Below, in pieces: positions 52,838 to 64,000 of a stretch of 64,000 nucleotides of DNA; within the stretch, counting starts at the first letter, position 1, and each line of letters starts with the position of its first letter. Below the pieces are notes generated by a model, which was not told the origin of the DNA, did no database searches, and saw only the letters and a program-made list of their open reading frames with translations. Position numbers and translations under genes: made by a program. The DNA comes from Utricularia gibba (taxonomy: Eukaryota; Streptophyta; Magnoliopsida; Lamiales; Lentibulariaceae), in assembly GCA_002189035.1 (NCBI GenBank), contig NEEC01000014.1:1490501-1554500 (forward strand), read 5' to 3'.

Positions 52838-55800
52838 ATGGAGGAAAATCTCGAAGACGACCATCTGAGTTCGCTGCAAGCGCAGTTAGAATCTCTTCGA
52901 AGAAGAGTTCTAGTACTCCAATTCCATCATTAATCTTTTATGACTCTTTTTTCTTTCTCTACCTCTCTTTTTTGTTCATTTTCGGATTGTCTGAAACTGC
53001 AGGAGTTGGAGGCAGGGAATGCTAAACTCACCCAACAGTTACACTGTTGCACCTGCGACAAGGTTAGCACTATTCCTTGATCGGTTTTCATTGGGGTTGC
53101 CTCTTTGTGGGTTCAGTTCAAGTCCCTTCACTGCATGTATTCTCTGTTATATAGAGTCTAAAGAGTGATGCGTTAAATGGAATCCATCCAATTACGGAGG
53201 GTCTGGAATTAGATGAATCTGGGGCGAAAATGGCATCGAAGGAGTTGCTTCCAGGTTTCTTCCATACTACTTGGTAACTGTATCACAAAATTATAGCCAT
53301 CGTTGCAGATTTCACTATCATTCTTTTGTGCTATTTCAGAAAAGTGTAGTATTGCAGCCTCGGCAGGTAATTCACCTAGGAGATTTGTTGCTTTAAAGGT
53401 CATGTATTTTGGTTCCAGGTACTTGGGTGATTCATTTTTACATTGTTTACTTGTAAATTGATGGCAGATTTCGAATACTGGCATTTTATATTTATGCTGA
53501 TGCTGATCTGTGGGTTGCCTCTGCAGATTTTATGGTTTTGCTTCAGAGGCCCAGATGGATCCAACAGTGGAGGTGCACGTCTATTCATGTTTAGTGCACT
53601 CTGCATATTTTCACAACGCGGAAGCGCATCAACACCTTGTTCGGCACTAGAGTGCCATGGCCTATTTCTCTAGTTTATCACTGCAACTATCAGGATGTCT
53701 GTTGTGTCTGGTAAACAATAGTGATTTCCTGCAGTCTGAACTTTTTAGCGCCCTACGAAAGACCAGGTTAATATCTGGTGATAAGAAGGAACTGAATTAC
53801 TCACGATGTGGTCGAACGGACAAAGGGGTTTCTTCTGTTGGCCAAGTAAGTGCGTCATCCTCTCTGTTTAATGGTCTCAAATGGTAAATGAACATTTTTG
53901 CCTCCGCCTCAACTCATTTCTATGTACTGTATTGATTCTTTATCCAGTAGGTGGCCTTCCGTAGTGTGTCATAGAAAGAGTTAACTTTTTCATTTACTAC
54001 GTAATGAGAATTTGATGGAGAACTGAGTTGACTGCTTCAGGTGATCTCTTTGTTTCTGCGATCTAACTTCCGGGAAGCAGTTCAGAGCAATGAATGTTTT
54101 GGTATGCACCGAATAATAATTAAAAATAATCGATTTGTAACTGATCTGGTCGCTCTCTTCTTCTGATGAATGCCACTTGTCAGATGGAGAGATAGATTAT
54201 GTTAAGACATTAAACAGAGTTCTTCCCAAGGATATTCGAATCACAGGATGGTCACCTGCTCCAATCGATTTCAGTGCCAGGTATTGATTTAAGATAAATT
54301 AGGATTAAACGGTGCTCCACATTATGACCTGAATGGGTATTTTCAGGTTCAGTTGCGTGAGCAGGGAGTACAAGTACTTCTTTTGGAAAGGGAATTTAAA
54401 CATAATGGTGCGTATCTTTTAACTCCACTGTACTTTTGCAAATATTTACCTTTTTGAGGAAAACAGTAAATCCTTGAACATGCATGGCAGAATATGGAGA
54501 CTGCAGGAAATAAATTTATCGGTGAACATGACTTCAGAAACTTTTGTAAGATGGATGCAGCTAATGTCCAAAATTATAGGCGGCGCATTACATTGTTTGA
54601 AATCTTGCCATGCACTGAAAAGTATGGAAGTGATCTTGGCTCTGAATACTTTCCACTTAGGATTTTCTGTGCATTGCTTCTAGTTTTTGGTTCCTGGTAG
54701 ATTAAAACACTTTCTGTGCACTCATACAATCTGGAGAAATTTGGACTGACCTTTTGTCAACTTCAATAGATTTGAAGATGATCAGCTCTGGTAATAAAAA
54801 TTCGAGGGAGTGCTTTCCTTTGGCACCAGATTCGCTGTATGGCAGCCGTACTCTTTTTGATTGGCCAAGAGCTTGAGCTTCCTAATGTGCGTTAATACTC
54901 TCTCCCTGTTTCTCTTATTCCCCTTGCTGTTGGGAGTGGAATGTAGGATACGTATATGAAGGATGCGTGCTCTCTTACTGAAGAGCCAACTTCATGGTGA
55001 ATTTTGAAGTCATATCTTGTTCAAGCCGATTTTTTTCTGTGATAATGTCATGTGTCTTAAACAATCTCGATGGAGTTTAAGCATGCCTGTATACTCTAGG
55101 TGCATTTCTTGCAAACTTCCTTTGCATTCTAGTGTTATCCCAAATTGTACGTTTGCATCTTGAGTTGTTATGCAGTTGCAACCATCACAACCAGTATCCA
55201 TATTCCTTTGCTTGGATTGGTATTGGACCACTAGATTTACGGTGTCCTCATTGTGGTTCATCGGATTTGTGCATTTCTTGTGTTTTTAGCATCTTGCTAC
55301 AGAATAAGCATCCTCCGTTGGTTCTCATCCTAAATTTCAGGTGATTGATGAGCTGCTGGATATTGAAAAAACTCCAAGGAAACCACAGTACACAATGGCT
55401 TCAGAGACTCCCCTAGTTCTCCATTCATGTGAATTTGAAGGTCTAAGTTTTAAGTGTTCATCAGGTATCCAATCCGCTGCCTCCCCAGCCCTTCTCACTT
55501 GCCCATTTTTTAGACGTTGTAGTTGGTACATCCCATTCATTAGTTGTACACAAAGCCTGCTGTAGGGCATAGAAACCGGTTTGACTTTCTTGAATTTGCT
55601 CATTCTGCTTCTTGGTTCTACTACTGGTTGGATGCTGACCATGAAACCTTGATCCATATTTGTGTTTTTGCTTGTTTCAATCCATCTGGCTGTGATATGC
55701 AGGCGCTAGTCAAGCTCTTCACGCTCACCTGGAGAGGCAATGCCGTGATTATAAACTTCAAGGAGCTATCTTCCACGAGGCATTGTCAAATCCTTGTGCA

Positions 55801-56135
55801 ATTCTTCCCCACGGTACCTACACATTTGTTCCCTCTCCTTCTTTGTATTGGTTCTTACAGAAGCCGCAATTTGCAGAAAACCAGGAGCGAGTAAATAAGC
55901 AACCTCGTCACGTCCCTTTGCTTTCAAGACCAACCGAACGTAAGTTTCTGCACTCTTAGCTTCTCTGATTCATAGCGTCCATGTTCTCAGCACTCCAAGG
56001 AAGAAAAAAATGGGGGCATTTCTTTCAGCTTCATTCGACGAACGCCGTGCTAAACTGAGCGCCCGCGTCCGCGCCGGCAGCCGCGCCAGCGGCCTGGGAC
56101 ACCAAGACAAGCAAGTGGAAGCAGCAGTCTTGTGA
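52838..56135 (+). CDS. tRNA pseudouridine(38/39) synthase, PUS3/DEG1 type, 1-nt frameshift
   Basis: Fifteen exons (first 52838-52912, last 56029-56135) join to 447 aa with one missing base allowed for. A short N-terminal coiled coil ([25 protein letters not shown]) precedes the TruA-like catalytic domain. [22 protein letters not shown] and [16 protein letters not shown] carry the catalytic aspartate (GRTDKGV). The domain continues with [44 protein letters not shown] and a C-terminal DERRAKL. PUS3 modifies U38/U39 in the anticodon arm of tRNAs. Near 54785-54790 the frame slips by one base: DDQL is followed by [11 protein letters not shown] only if one nucleotide is restored. Intron borders elsewhere agree in phase. 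Confidence 0.9.
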
Positions 56136-56853
56136 GCTTGCTTTTTGCAGCAATTCGAAAATTTTAGATTTTTATCTGATTTTGAAATAATAAAAATTGA
56201 TTTCTTCGATCTTGAAATAACAAGAATAAATAATAATATATTAAAAATTAATTATGTTATTTTGATTAATAATTGAAATTATTGATAATTTTAAATTAAA
56301 TAATGTGAAGTGCGTGATTTGGAGAACAGAATATGACCCGTTTCTGAAACAAAGTTGAACCGGTTTATTGAAAGAACATTTTAGTGAGGAATTTGACCCC
56401 TCCGATTTTCCCGGGCTTTTGCCATTGGCCGTTAGATCAAGACCCAGTCCCTGCGGAATCGCCATCTTCTGGAAAGGCAACGGACGGCATATCTTCCTTC
56501 TCATCGGGAATAAACTCCTCTCTTCCTATGGAATCCAGACATTTCCTCTTGAGGCGTAAAGCAACTAAACTGCGTTGAAGATCTTTGTAATCTCCGTTTT
56601 GGCTGAGCGGAAGTTGTCTCCCTTGATTATCTTCCGGTGAGTGATCGAGAGGTAGAATTCTATGGATTCGGGGTAATTCTGTTCATGATTTGTCTTAAAA
56701 TGAGTAATGAGGATATGTTGCAAACGATGTCGCCCCTATGGTTAATTTCATTGATGTTGCAAGGTCTTTTTGTTGAGAATCCGTGAATAGAGTGTAGAGT
56801 ATCTTCTCTTCTGGAGTACGGAGTGGGACGGACGTGTTCGATGGCAGAATCTC
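56136..56853. other. Spacer and MRF promoter
   Basis: It holds the PUS3 3' UTR and AT-rich sequence (56150-56310). From about 56380 on lies probable promoter and leader of the MA3 gene. No gene recognised. Confidence 0.35.
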
Positions 56854-59230
56854 TTGGTGTTACTTCATGAAAAGTATCTATATGCGTCAAAAAGGGCTAA
56901 TCCATCATCTTTATCTCCTCTCCTGACCTCATTGATGCCCGTTTCTCCGATGTCTTCTAATGGGAAGCATAGCCAGTTAAGCCCCTCAAGAATCAGAAGC
57001 TTTCCCATTTTCAGAGGGATGGTCATCCCAAGAAAGGTATGCTCTTTGAATTGGAGTTGAAGTTGGAATGGTTTTAAAAAAAGGATTAATTGAAAACGAG
57101 CCCCAGGCTGTTCAATTTTGCACATGTGGGTGAATCACCATGTTGGTTTCTTGTTTTCTTAAGTTCATATCCTTCTGTTTCTGATGAAGTCTGATAGATT
57201 CGATATGGTTTCATAAAGTTTAAATTTTCTTCAACGTAGACGGATGTGGCACACCGGGAGACTCTGAACTCAGCATGGAAGATGGTTATGTAGATGATCC
57301 GAATTACAATGGTGATAAGGTGGCGCAATTTCATCTTGGTTTTTCCGTAATAAGCTTGTTGTAGCATTATATTGCCGTTGCTCAGGATACTCTATTGCTG
57401 AAACCAGTTTGTATTTTCTCAGGAGGAGTTGATGTCTTCCACTGGAAGTGACAAGAAGTTCGAAGAATTCAAAAAGAAAAATGCAGTCATTGTGGAAGAG
57501 TATTTTGCAAACGATGATATTGTCTCAACTGCCAATGAGCTCAGAGAACTTGGAATGCCGTGCTACAATTACTACTTTGTTAAGAAGCTCGTTTCCATTG
57601 CTATGGATCGAAGAGATAAAGAAAAAGAAATGGCTGCAGTTCTATTATCCTCTTTATATGGTGATGTTATTTCTGCACCTCAAGTCTACAAAGGCTTCCA
57701 AAAATTGGTTGAATCTGCTGATGACTTTGCAGTCGACATTCCAAATGCAATAGATGTTCTTGCTTTGTTCATTGCACGAGCAGTTGTAGATGATATACTT
57801 CCTCCATCATTCTTGACCAAAACGATGGCCTATTTGGGTAAAAATTCCAAGGGTGTTGATGTAATCAAGAAGGTTGAAAAATGCTTCTTGTCCGCTCCAT
57901 TACATGCTGAAACCATAGAACGCTGCTGGGGTGGCAGTAAGAATAAGACAGTCGAAGATCTGAAGCACCAGATAAATGATCTTTTGGTCGAGTATACTGT
58001 GAGTGGAGATGCAAAAGAGGTATGTAGATGCATCAAGGATCTAAATGTTCCTCATTTCCATCATGAGATAGTCAAGAGGGCTATTGTGATGGCCATGGAA
58101 AAGCGTCAAGCTCAGAGCAGACTTCTTGAGTTGCTTAAAAGGGCGTCTGAAGTAGGGCTCATAAACTCAAGCCAAATGTCGAAGGGATTTGGCCGGATCA
58201 TCGATTCTGTGGATGACTTATCACTGGACATACCAAATGCGAACGTTCTATTGCAGTCTTTGATTTCCAAAGCAGCATCCGATGGCTGGCTCTCTGCTTC
58301 ATCTCTGAAGTCACTTTCATTGCATCCTCGAAACCGAGCTGTTGATGAAGACAAAGTTAAAGCTTTCAAGAGGAAAGCAGAATCCATAATCCGTGAGTAC
58401 TTCCTCTCTGGTGACATCTCAGAGGTCAGTTGCTGCTTAGAGTTCGAAAACAACCACTCCTTATCACAGCTAAACGCCATTTTTGTGAAGAGACTGATCA
58501 CCCTAGCCATGGATAGAAAGAACAGGGTAAAAGAAATGGCTTCTGTCTTATTATCCTCTCTGTGTTTCCCTCAGATGATGTAGTTTCAGGCTTCATTCTG
58601 CTAATAGAATCAGCAGAGGACACAGCTCTCGATAACCCCATTGTCGTAGAAGATCTTGCAATGTTTATAGCCAGAGCAGAGGTAGACGAAGTCTTGACAC
58701 CAAAGGATTTGGAAGAAATAGGCAGCCACTTCCCCGGGCCAGGTTCCATCGGTGACAGAGTGATCCAAATGGCAATGTCTTTGCTCAAGGCTCGTCTCTC
58801 CGGTGAGCGTATCCTGAGGTGTTGGGGTGGAGCCGGAAGCTACCAAAACCAGTTGGCGATTGAGGATGTTAAGGATAAGATTGGGCGGCTGTTGGCCGAA
58901 TTCAATGCCGGTGGCGATACCAGAGAGGCCTGCCGGTGCATCAAGGAGCTGGGGATGCCATTCTTCCACCATGAAGTAGTCAAGAAGTGTTTGGTGACGC
59001 TGATGGAGAACAAGAATGAGAGACTTTGGAGACTGTTGGATCATTGCTTTGAGATGCAGCTCATAACCATGAGCCAGATGGCTAAAGGGTTCGCCAGATT
59101 GGCTGAATCTCTCGATGACTTGGCTCTTGATGTGCCTGATGCAAAGAAACAGTTCCAGTTTCTAGTTCAGAAGGCCAAGGCTGACTCATGGCTAGATGCT
59201 TCTTTCACTGCAGAACAAGTGCAAGTTTGA
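56854..59230 (+). CDS. MA3-repeat translation regulator (MRF/PDCD4-like), frameshifted, 5' end uncertain
   Basis: Exons about 56854-57036, 57240-57319 and the long exon 57423-59230. Four MA3 domains are visible: VIVEEYFANDDIVSTANELRELG; INDLLVEYTVSGDAKEVCRC; AESIIREYFLSGDISEV; IGRLLAEFNAGGDTREACRC. Each is followed by LFIARAVVDDILPP- or GFGRIIDSVDDL-type helices. Plant MRF proteins of this type associate with eIF4A and promote translation in energy-poor conditions downstream of TOR. The frame breaks near 58561-58571, where LLSSL continues as FPSDDVVSGFILL one base out of phase. A second slip in the C-run 56982-56985 is likely, as the splice phase to the next exon (HFQRDGHPKKDGCG) needs it. 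The start codon could not be fixed. Confidence 0.85.
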
Positions 59231-60305
59231 GTGCAGCAGCAAGAGGAAGAAGACACCACCAGAAATCCCCCCAACTTTTTATGGTGCTTCATTACATACC
59301 AAATGTATACATACTTCAAGTTACATCTGTCATGGATCAACTGCTACCAAAGCTGTGGTTTGAGAAAAGCCAAGAACGCACTACATAGTGCAATGAACTA
59401 AAAAAAAATCTTATTGGTTTGAAATTTAATGATGATATTCCGTATTGATTATAGATGGAATAAGAAAATATGTCTTTAATTAAATGAATCTATTTTTCTT
59501 AAAATAAGAAATGTAAAATTATGATAATTGAAGGTTCAAAATAAACAATATAAAAAAAGTATGAATCATGATATTTGATCTATATGTAATTTTATTTATT
59601 TATTTATTTGAGGTAAATCCATAGTTTCATTAAATTGAGTTGTAATAAAGTATTAAGGTTTCCTAATTTTGATCTAATATAAATATTTCAACTTGCTTTG
59701 TGAGAAATGTGGTCAATTTTGATCAGGCACGATTAGCTCCATTTCAAATTTAATTCCAAGGAAGATTTGGTAAGCTAGAAAAGATGCTGTTTATGGGGTA
59801 TTGAATTGCATTGAATAAAAATATATAATCAGTGTTTTAAATAATTTAAAAAAACGACCATTCATTTTCACCAAAATTTTAAATATTATAAAAATTAATA
59901 TTGTAATTTTAAGAAAATTCTTTTCTGAATAACAGTTAAAAAGAAAAGAAAAATACGGAAATAATACTTCGGAGCCCTAATCGGTTGGGGATGTGGAATT
60001 GGGCTTCAAATGTGTGTGTATTTTGAAGCTTGAGGATTGAAGTCCATTTTTTCTAGACCTTAAAAGCTGGGCTATTCCAGGAAGGATCCTGAATTGAGAC
60101 CTGCCCATTCTCCTTCCCACGGAATAAATCAACGTGGCTGCGTAGGTCATCCATCCATCATCATCGTTTTGCTGCTGCTGCCGATATTACGATCCTGTCC
60201 GACCAGATTCTCACCGTTTTCTCGTTCTTGATTGTTTCCGATTGCTATCTGAATTTGTGTGGCGTTGCGCCGCTTTTGGTGAGAATTGGGAAGAGTGAAC
60301 CTTGA

Positions 60306-60340
<35 letters not shown>

Positions 60341-60452
60341 ATGGATGCGTCGTGTTTTATTTGATTTGTTTATTATTTTGGGGGTTTTTGGTTCCAGGGA
60401 CTGGCTTGATTGAAACTGGGTCTTGAAGCAGTCGTTAGTTGATTGTAGCCTC
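59231..60452. other. MRF 3' UTR, AT-rich spacer and eIF5B leader
   Basis: 59400-59950 is strongly AT-rich without genes. 59970-60250 resembles a promoter (TTGGGCTT near 60000, GCTGGGCTATT near 60066). A probable 5' UTR intron ends at TTCCAG near 60397, shortly before the eIF5B ATG. Confidence 0.4.
60308..60337 (+). repeat. Poly(T) tract, 30 nt
   Basis: An uninterrupted T run lies in the probable eIF5B leader intron. It is the longest homopolymer in the window. Confidence 0.85.
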
Positions 60453-63400
60453 ATGGGACGAAAGAAGCCGACTGCTCGTGATGAGGATGACGGCCAGCCG
60501 GTTGCGGCCACAACTGGTAAAGCTAAAAAGAAGGGATACGTAGTTACTGATGATGAGTATTCTATTGGAAATGAGATTTTGGATGATAATTCTGCTCGTG
60601 AGGATGATAGTATGGCACCAACAAGTAACAAAAAGAAGGGAAAAAAGGGGGCCCGAAGAAGGCTGAGTTAAGGGATGAGGATGTGTTGCTAAATGAGGCA
60701 GGGGAAGCAGAAGAGGAAGACGATGCCCCTGTTATTAGTTTTGCAGGCAAGAAGAAGTCCAAGGATAAGAAGAGTGGGAAAGGTAGTAGTGTTTTCGCCT
60801 CTTCTAACTTTGACTTGTTAGGAGAAGATGAGGAAGAAAAAGGAGATGTTGGCGAGATGGAGAAAAATGCCGATGATAATGAAGAACAAGATACTTCGGT
60901 GGTTGAGTTTCATGGGAAAAAGAAGCCTTCAAAGAGTAAGAGGAAAAATGCTGAGTCTATATCTTCTTTTAACTTACTTGAAGAGGAAGATCAAGAAATT
61001 AAGAGTCTGAAAGATGGGATTTCTGAAGAGGAAGAAGAGGATTTTAGGATTGCCTTTACTGGTAAAAAGAAGAAGAAGCAAAAGAAGCCCTCTGGAAATT
61101 CATTCAGTGTGGCTCTCCTAGAGCCGGACAATACTGACGATGATTCACTTTCACAACCCGGAAGTAATTCAAAAGTGGTTTTTGATTTGGAACATGAAGA
61201 AGAGGATACAGAAATTAACTTCACAGGTAAAAAGAAGCCATCTCGAAAGAAAAGCATTGTTCCAGAAAGTACCCTAGATGCTGATGCTGCTGATCCCCAA
61301 CTAATTTTATTGAACCTGATCAACATGTGGATGACTCTAAAGTTCAAGGCCAGGTTGTTGATGCTGCTGCAGTTACATCAAAGAACAAAAAGAAGAAAAA
61401 GAAGGGTGGAAAGCCTGGTCCAGAAGATGATGACCTTGACAAAATTCTTGCTGAAATTGATGGACCCCAACGAATGTTAAAGGATATCCCTGATCCAGTT
61501 GAAGCTCCAGCTTTCTCTGAGAAGAGGGAACCTGACCAGACTGAGATGGAAGAGGGTGCTGCTGAGAAAAATGCAGATGGTGAAGGACCTGCTGAAACTG
61601 CTGCAGCAAAGAAGAAGAAAAAGAAGAAGGAAAAGGATAAGGAAAAAAAGGCTGCTGCGACTGCCCCTGCAGCAGAGGAAAAGAATGAGGAAGGGAAAAC
61701 TGAGGCAACTACTAAGGTGTCAAATCTGAAAGTTCCCAAGCACGTTAGAGAGATGCAGGAAAAGCTTGCCAGGCTTAAAGAAGCTGAGGAGAAGAAAAGG
61801 CGAGAGGAAGAGGAGAGGTTAAGAAAAGAAGAGGAAGAGAGGCGGCGACAGGAAGAGCTGGAAAGGCTAGCTGAAGAAAGAAAGCGCCTGAAGAAAGAAA
61901 GGGAGAAGGAAAAGATTCAGAAGAAAAAACAAGAGGGGACGTATTTGACGCAGAAGGAGAAGCTTGAGGCACGTAGGAGAGAGATTGCAAGGAATCAATT
62001 ACTTGCTAATTCAGGACTCGCAACTTTGCCAACTGGGGAATCTGCTGGTGTTTCGGTGAAACGACCAATATATCAAAAGAAAAAGCCAAAGCCCCTTGCT
62101 CATTCTAATGGTTTAGCCTCCTCGGAGAATGTTGAGAACGAAGACTCAAAAGAAGTTCAGCTAGAAAAACAGTTGGATTCAGAATCCGTCGGATATGAGA
62201 TTTCTAATGAAATTGAGCCATCTAGTGCTAATCAGAAGAGTGAGAGTGCCGGGTTGGCTGTGGAAAATGGAATTGGCCAAGAAGAGGAAGAAGCTGATGA
62301 TTCTGATGATGAAGAATGGGATGCCAAAAGCTGGGAGAATGCTGATTTGAATTTGAAGGGCACTAGTGCATTTGTTGATGAGGAAATCGACGTGGAGCCT
62401 CAGCCTACTGCAGCCAAGCCCGTTGGTTTAACCGCAAAGGCCCTAGTTCCTCCAAAAAATGATCATGTGGAGGTCAGAAAGAAAGATTTGGACGTTGAGA
62501 GTACTCGCACAGCTAAAATCCAGTCTCATGTCACTATAGAGAAAAAGAGTAAGAAGGAAGCTCCTCCCAAAGAAGAACTTTCTAAATCTGAAGTTTTGCC
62601 AGCACAAAATGGACAGAATCTTCGTTCTCCGATATGTTGTATCATGGGTCATGTGGATACTGGTAAAACGAAGCTTCTGGATTGCATAAGAGGCACTAAT
62701 GTCCAAGAAGGTGAGGCTGGTGGTATCACTCAGCAAATTGGAGCAACCTATTTCCCAGCTGAGAACATCCGTGAAAGAACTAGGGAACTGAAGGCTGATG
62801 CAAAGCTTAATGTCCCTGGCCTATTAGTAATTGATACTCCTGGACATGAATCTTTTACCAATTTGCGTTCTAGAGGATCAGGACTGTGCGACATTGCAAT
62901 ATTGGTTGTTGATATAATGCATGGTTTGGAACCACAAACCATTGAGTCACTCAATCTTTTGAAGTTGAGAAATACTGAATTTATAGTCGCGTTGAACAAA
63001 GTGAGTACCTTGGTTTATCAATGTATCTTCTTGAGGGAAAAAAGTGCAGCCATTATTATCATCATCTTATCTCGATGTTTCTTATGGCATTGTAGGTAGA
63101 CCGACTTTATGGATGGAAGACATGTCGTAATGCACCGATAATAAAAGCAATAAAGCAGCAGTCGAGAGATGTTCAAATGGAATTTGAATCGAGGCTCACT
63201 TCAGTAAGTTGGTGGTTTTTTTTGTCAGATGTTTAGTTTGAAGTCAAACTTATTTGTACCCTGTTTGGTTGTAGGTTAAAACCCAGTTTATGATGGAAGG
63301 TCTGAATACTGAGTTGTATTACAAGAACAAGGAAATGGGGGAGACCTATAACATTGTTCCAACTAGTGCTATAAGGTTCCTATTATCTCCGGTGTCATCT

Positions 63401-64000
63401 TATGAGATCTTTAGTCAGTCCCCAATAATTGTTTTTACTAACGTTGATGCCAACAGTGGTGAAGGCGTGCCAGATTTGTTATTGCTATTGGTTCAGTGGG
63501 CTCAGAAGACAATGACGGAAAGGCTTACCTTCAGAAATGAAGTGGAGGTAGATTGCTCTTCTCTCGCTCATCGCTACTGAACGTGAACCTAATATGAGAA
63601 TCTATCTAATTTTGTTTTGTTGCAGTGTACTGTTCTGGAGGTGAAGGTTGTTGAAGGGCATGGGACTACAATTGATGTCGTTCTAGTAAATGGAGTCCTC
63701 CACGAAGGTGATCAGATAGTCGTATGTGGTTTGCAGGTTAGCATTTTAATAGCATGTTTCTTTTTCGGTTGATGAGCAGAAATCCACATTATCCTCTTCA
63801 TGTCTTGCCTCAGGGACCAATTGTAACTACCATCAGAGCATTGTTAACACCTCATCCTATGAAGGAACTTCGGGTCAAGGTAAAGTTTCCTTTTTATTTG
63901 AAATACCGGTCTATAATTTGCTTGATTTTATTTTGTTGTGTGCCAGCTTCTGTATGGGCAGTTCGTGTTTTTCCGAGCTAAATTTTTATTTTGTGAAAGT
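60453..64000 (+). CDS. Translation initiation factor eIF5B, 5' part, two 1-nt frameshifts, cut by window end
   Basis: A large first coding exon (60453-63000) is followed by 63096-63203, 63275-63375, 63457-63547, 63626-63736 and 63814-63879; the gene then leaves the window. The N-terminal half is a charged, lysine/glutamate-rich tail with repeated FxGKKKxSK blocks, as usual for eIF5B. The GTPase domain follows: G1 [12 protein letters not shown], switch [15 protein letters not shown] and NKVD (NK|VD across an intron). eIF5B is the IF2-type GTPase for ribosomal subunit joining. Frame slips lie in the G-run 60647-60651 (KKG continues as [16 protein letters not shown]) and the T-run 61305-61308 (continues as [14 protein letters not shown]). 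Restoring two bases makes the exon a multiple of three. Confidence 0.93.

Noticed and set aside
57429..59230. Two separate MA3 genes
   Set aside because: The two long frames join at SSL|FPSDDVV with one base missing, and each MA3 repeat continues in order; one gene is the simpler reading.
61344..61739. 131-codon minus-strand ORF rich in Phe/Ser
   Set aside because: Antisense of the lysine/glutamate-rich eIF5B tail. Low-complexity coding sequence commonly leaves such shadows.
60453..63000. Programmed ribosomal frameshifting in eIF5B, RMC1 and NAC
   Set aside because: No shared slippery heptamer or downstream structure is seen, and unrelated genes show the same single-base loss in various short runs, which fits sequence error.

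Overview
This 64 kb window is nuclear DNA from a flowering plant, most likely a eudicot. The genes have many short introns with GT...AG borders and sit in AT-rich spacers. They include plant-only families: a SERK receptor kinase, a NIN-like RWP-RK factor, a membrane-tethered NAC factor, a tonoplast sugar transporter, the PFP alpha subunit and a GUX xylan glucuronosyltransferase. No organellar, bacterial or viral segment, rRNA, tRNA or CRISPR array was seen.

Layout. 0-13 kb is all minus strand: an RS31/RS40-like SR splicing factor (28-2064), an At1g61900-like GPI/SPARK protein (2727-5190), a degenerate copy of the SR gene's 5' end (5808-6292), a GUX glucuronosyltransferase (7260-9912), an RMC1/Mic1 homologue (10623-12858) and, 39 nt upstream of it, a twin-Cx9C NDUFAF8-like gene (12898-13086). 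13.5-28 kb is plus strand: a CWC16/YJU2B splicing factor, SmD1, the PFP alpha subunit and an ARID plus HSP20-like DNA-binding protein. Next come a tiny minus-strand membrane protein (29746-29916), a TST/TMT vacuolar sugar transporter (32995-35598, plus), a SelK-like protein (36237-37174, plus) and an unassigned small gene (37436-37742, plus). 38-52.5 kb is minus: an NLP factor, ribosomal protein eL30, a SERK kinase and an ANAC017-type NAC. 52.8-64 kb is plus: PUS3, an MA3-repeat MRF protein and the 5' part of eIF5B, which runs off the end.

RNA processing and translation recur (SR protein, YJU2B, SmD1, eL30, PUS3, MRF, eIF5B), but there is no sign of a functional operon apart from the possible NDUFAF8-RMC1 bicistron. 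Several promoters carry site II (TGGGCC/GGCCCA) elements, and one carries a telo-box.

Caution: exon arithmetic shows eleven, perhaps twelve, single-base deletions in eight genes, mostly in short homopolymers. Conserved protein continues in the next frame each time. This looks like an unpolished long-read assembly rather than biology, so 'broken' genes here should not be taken as pseudogenes. Exon borders were placed by hand from splice motifs, reading frame and family similarity recalled from knowledge; no alignment was run.
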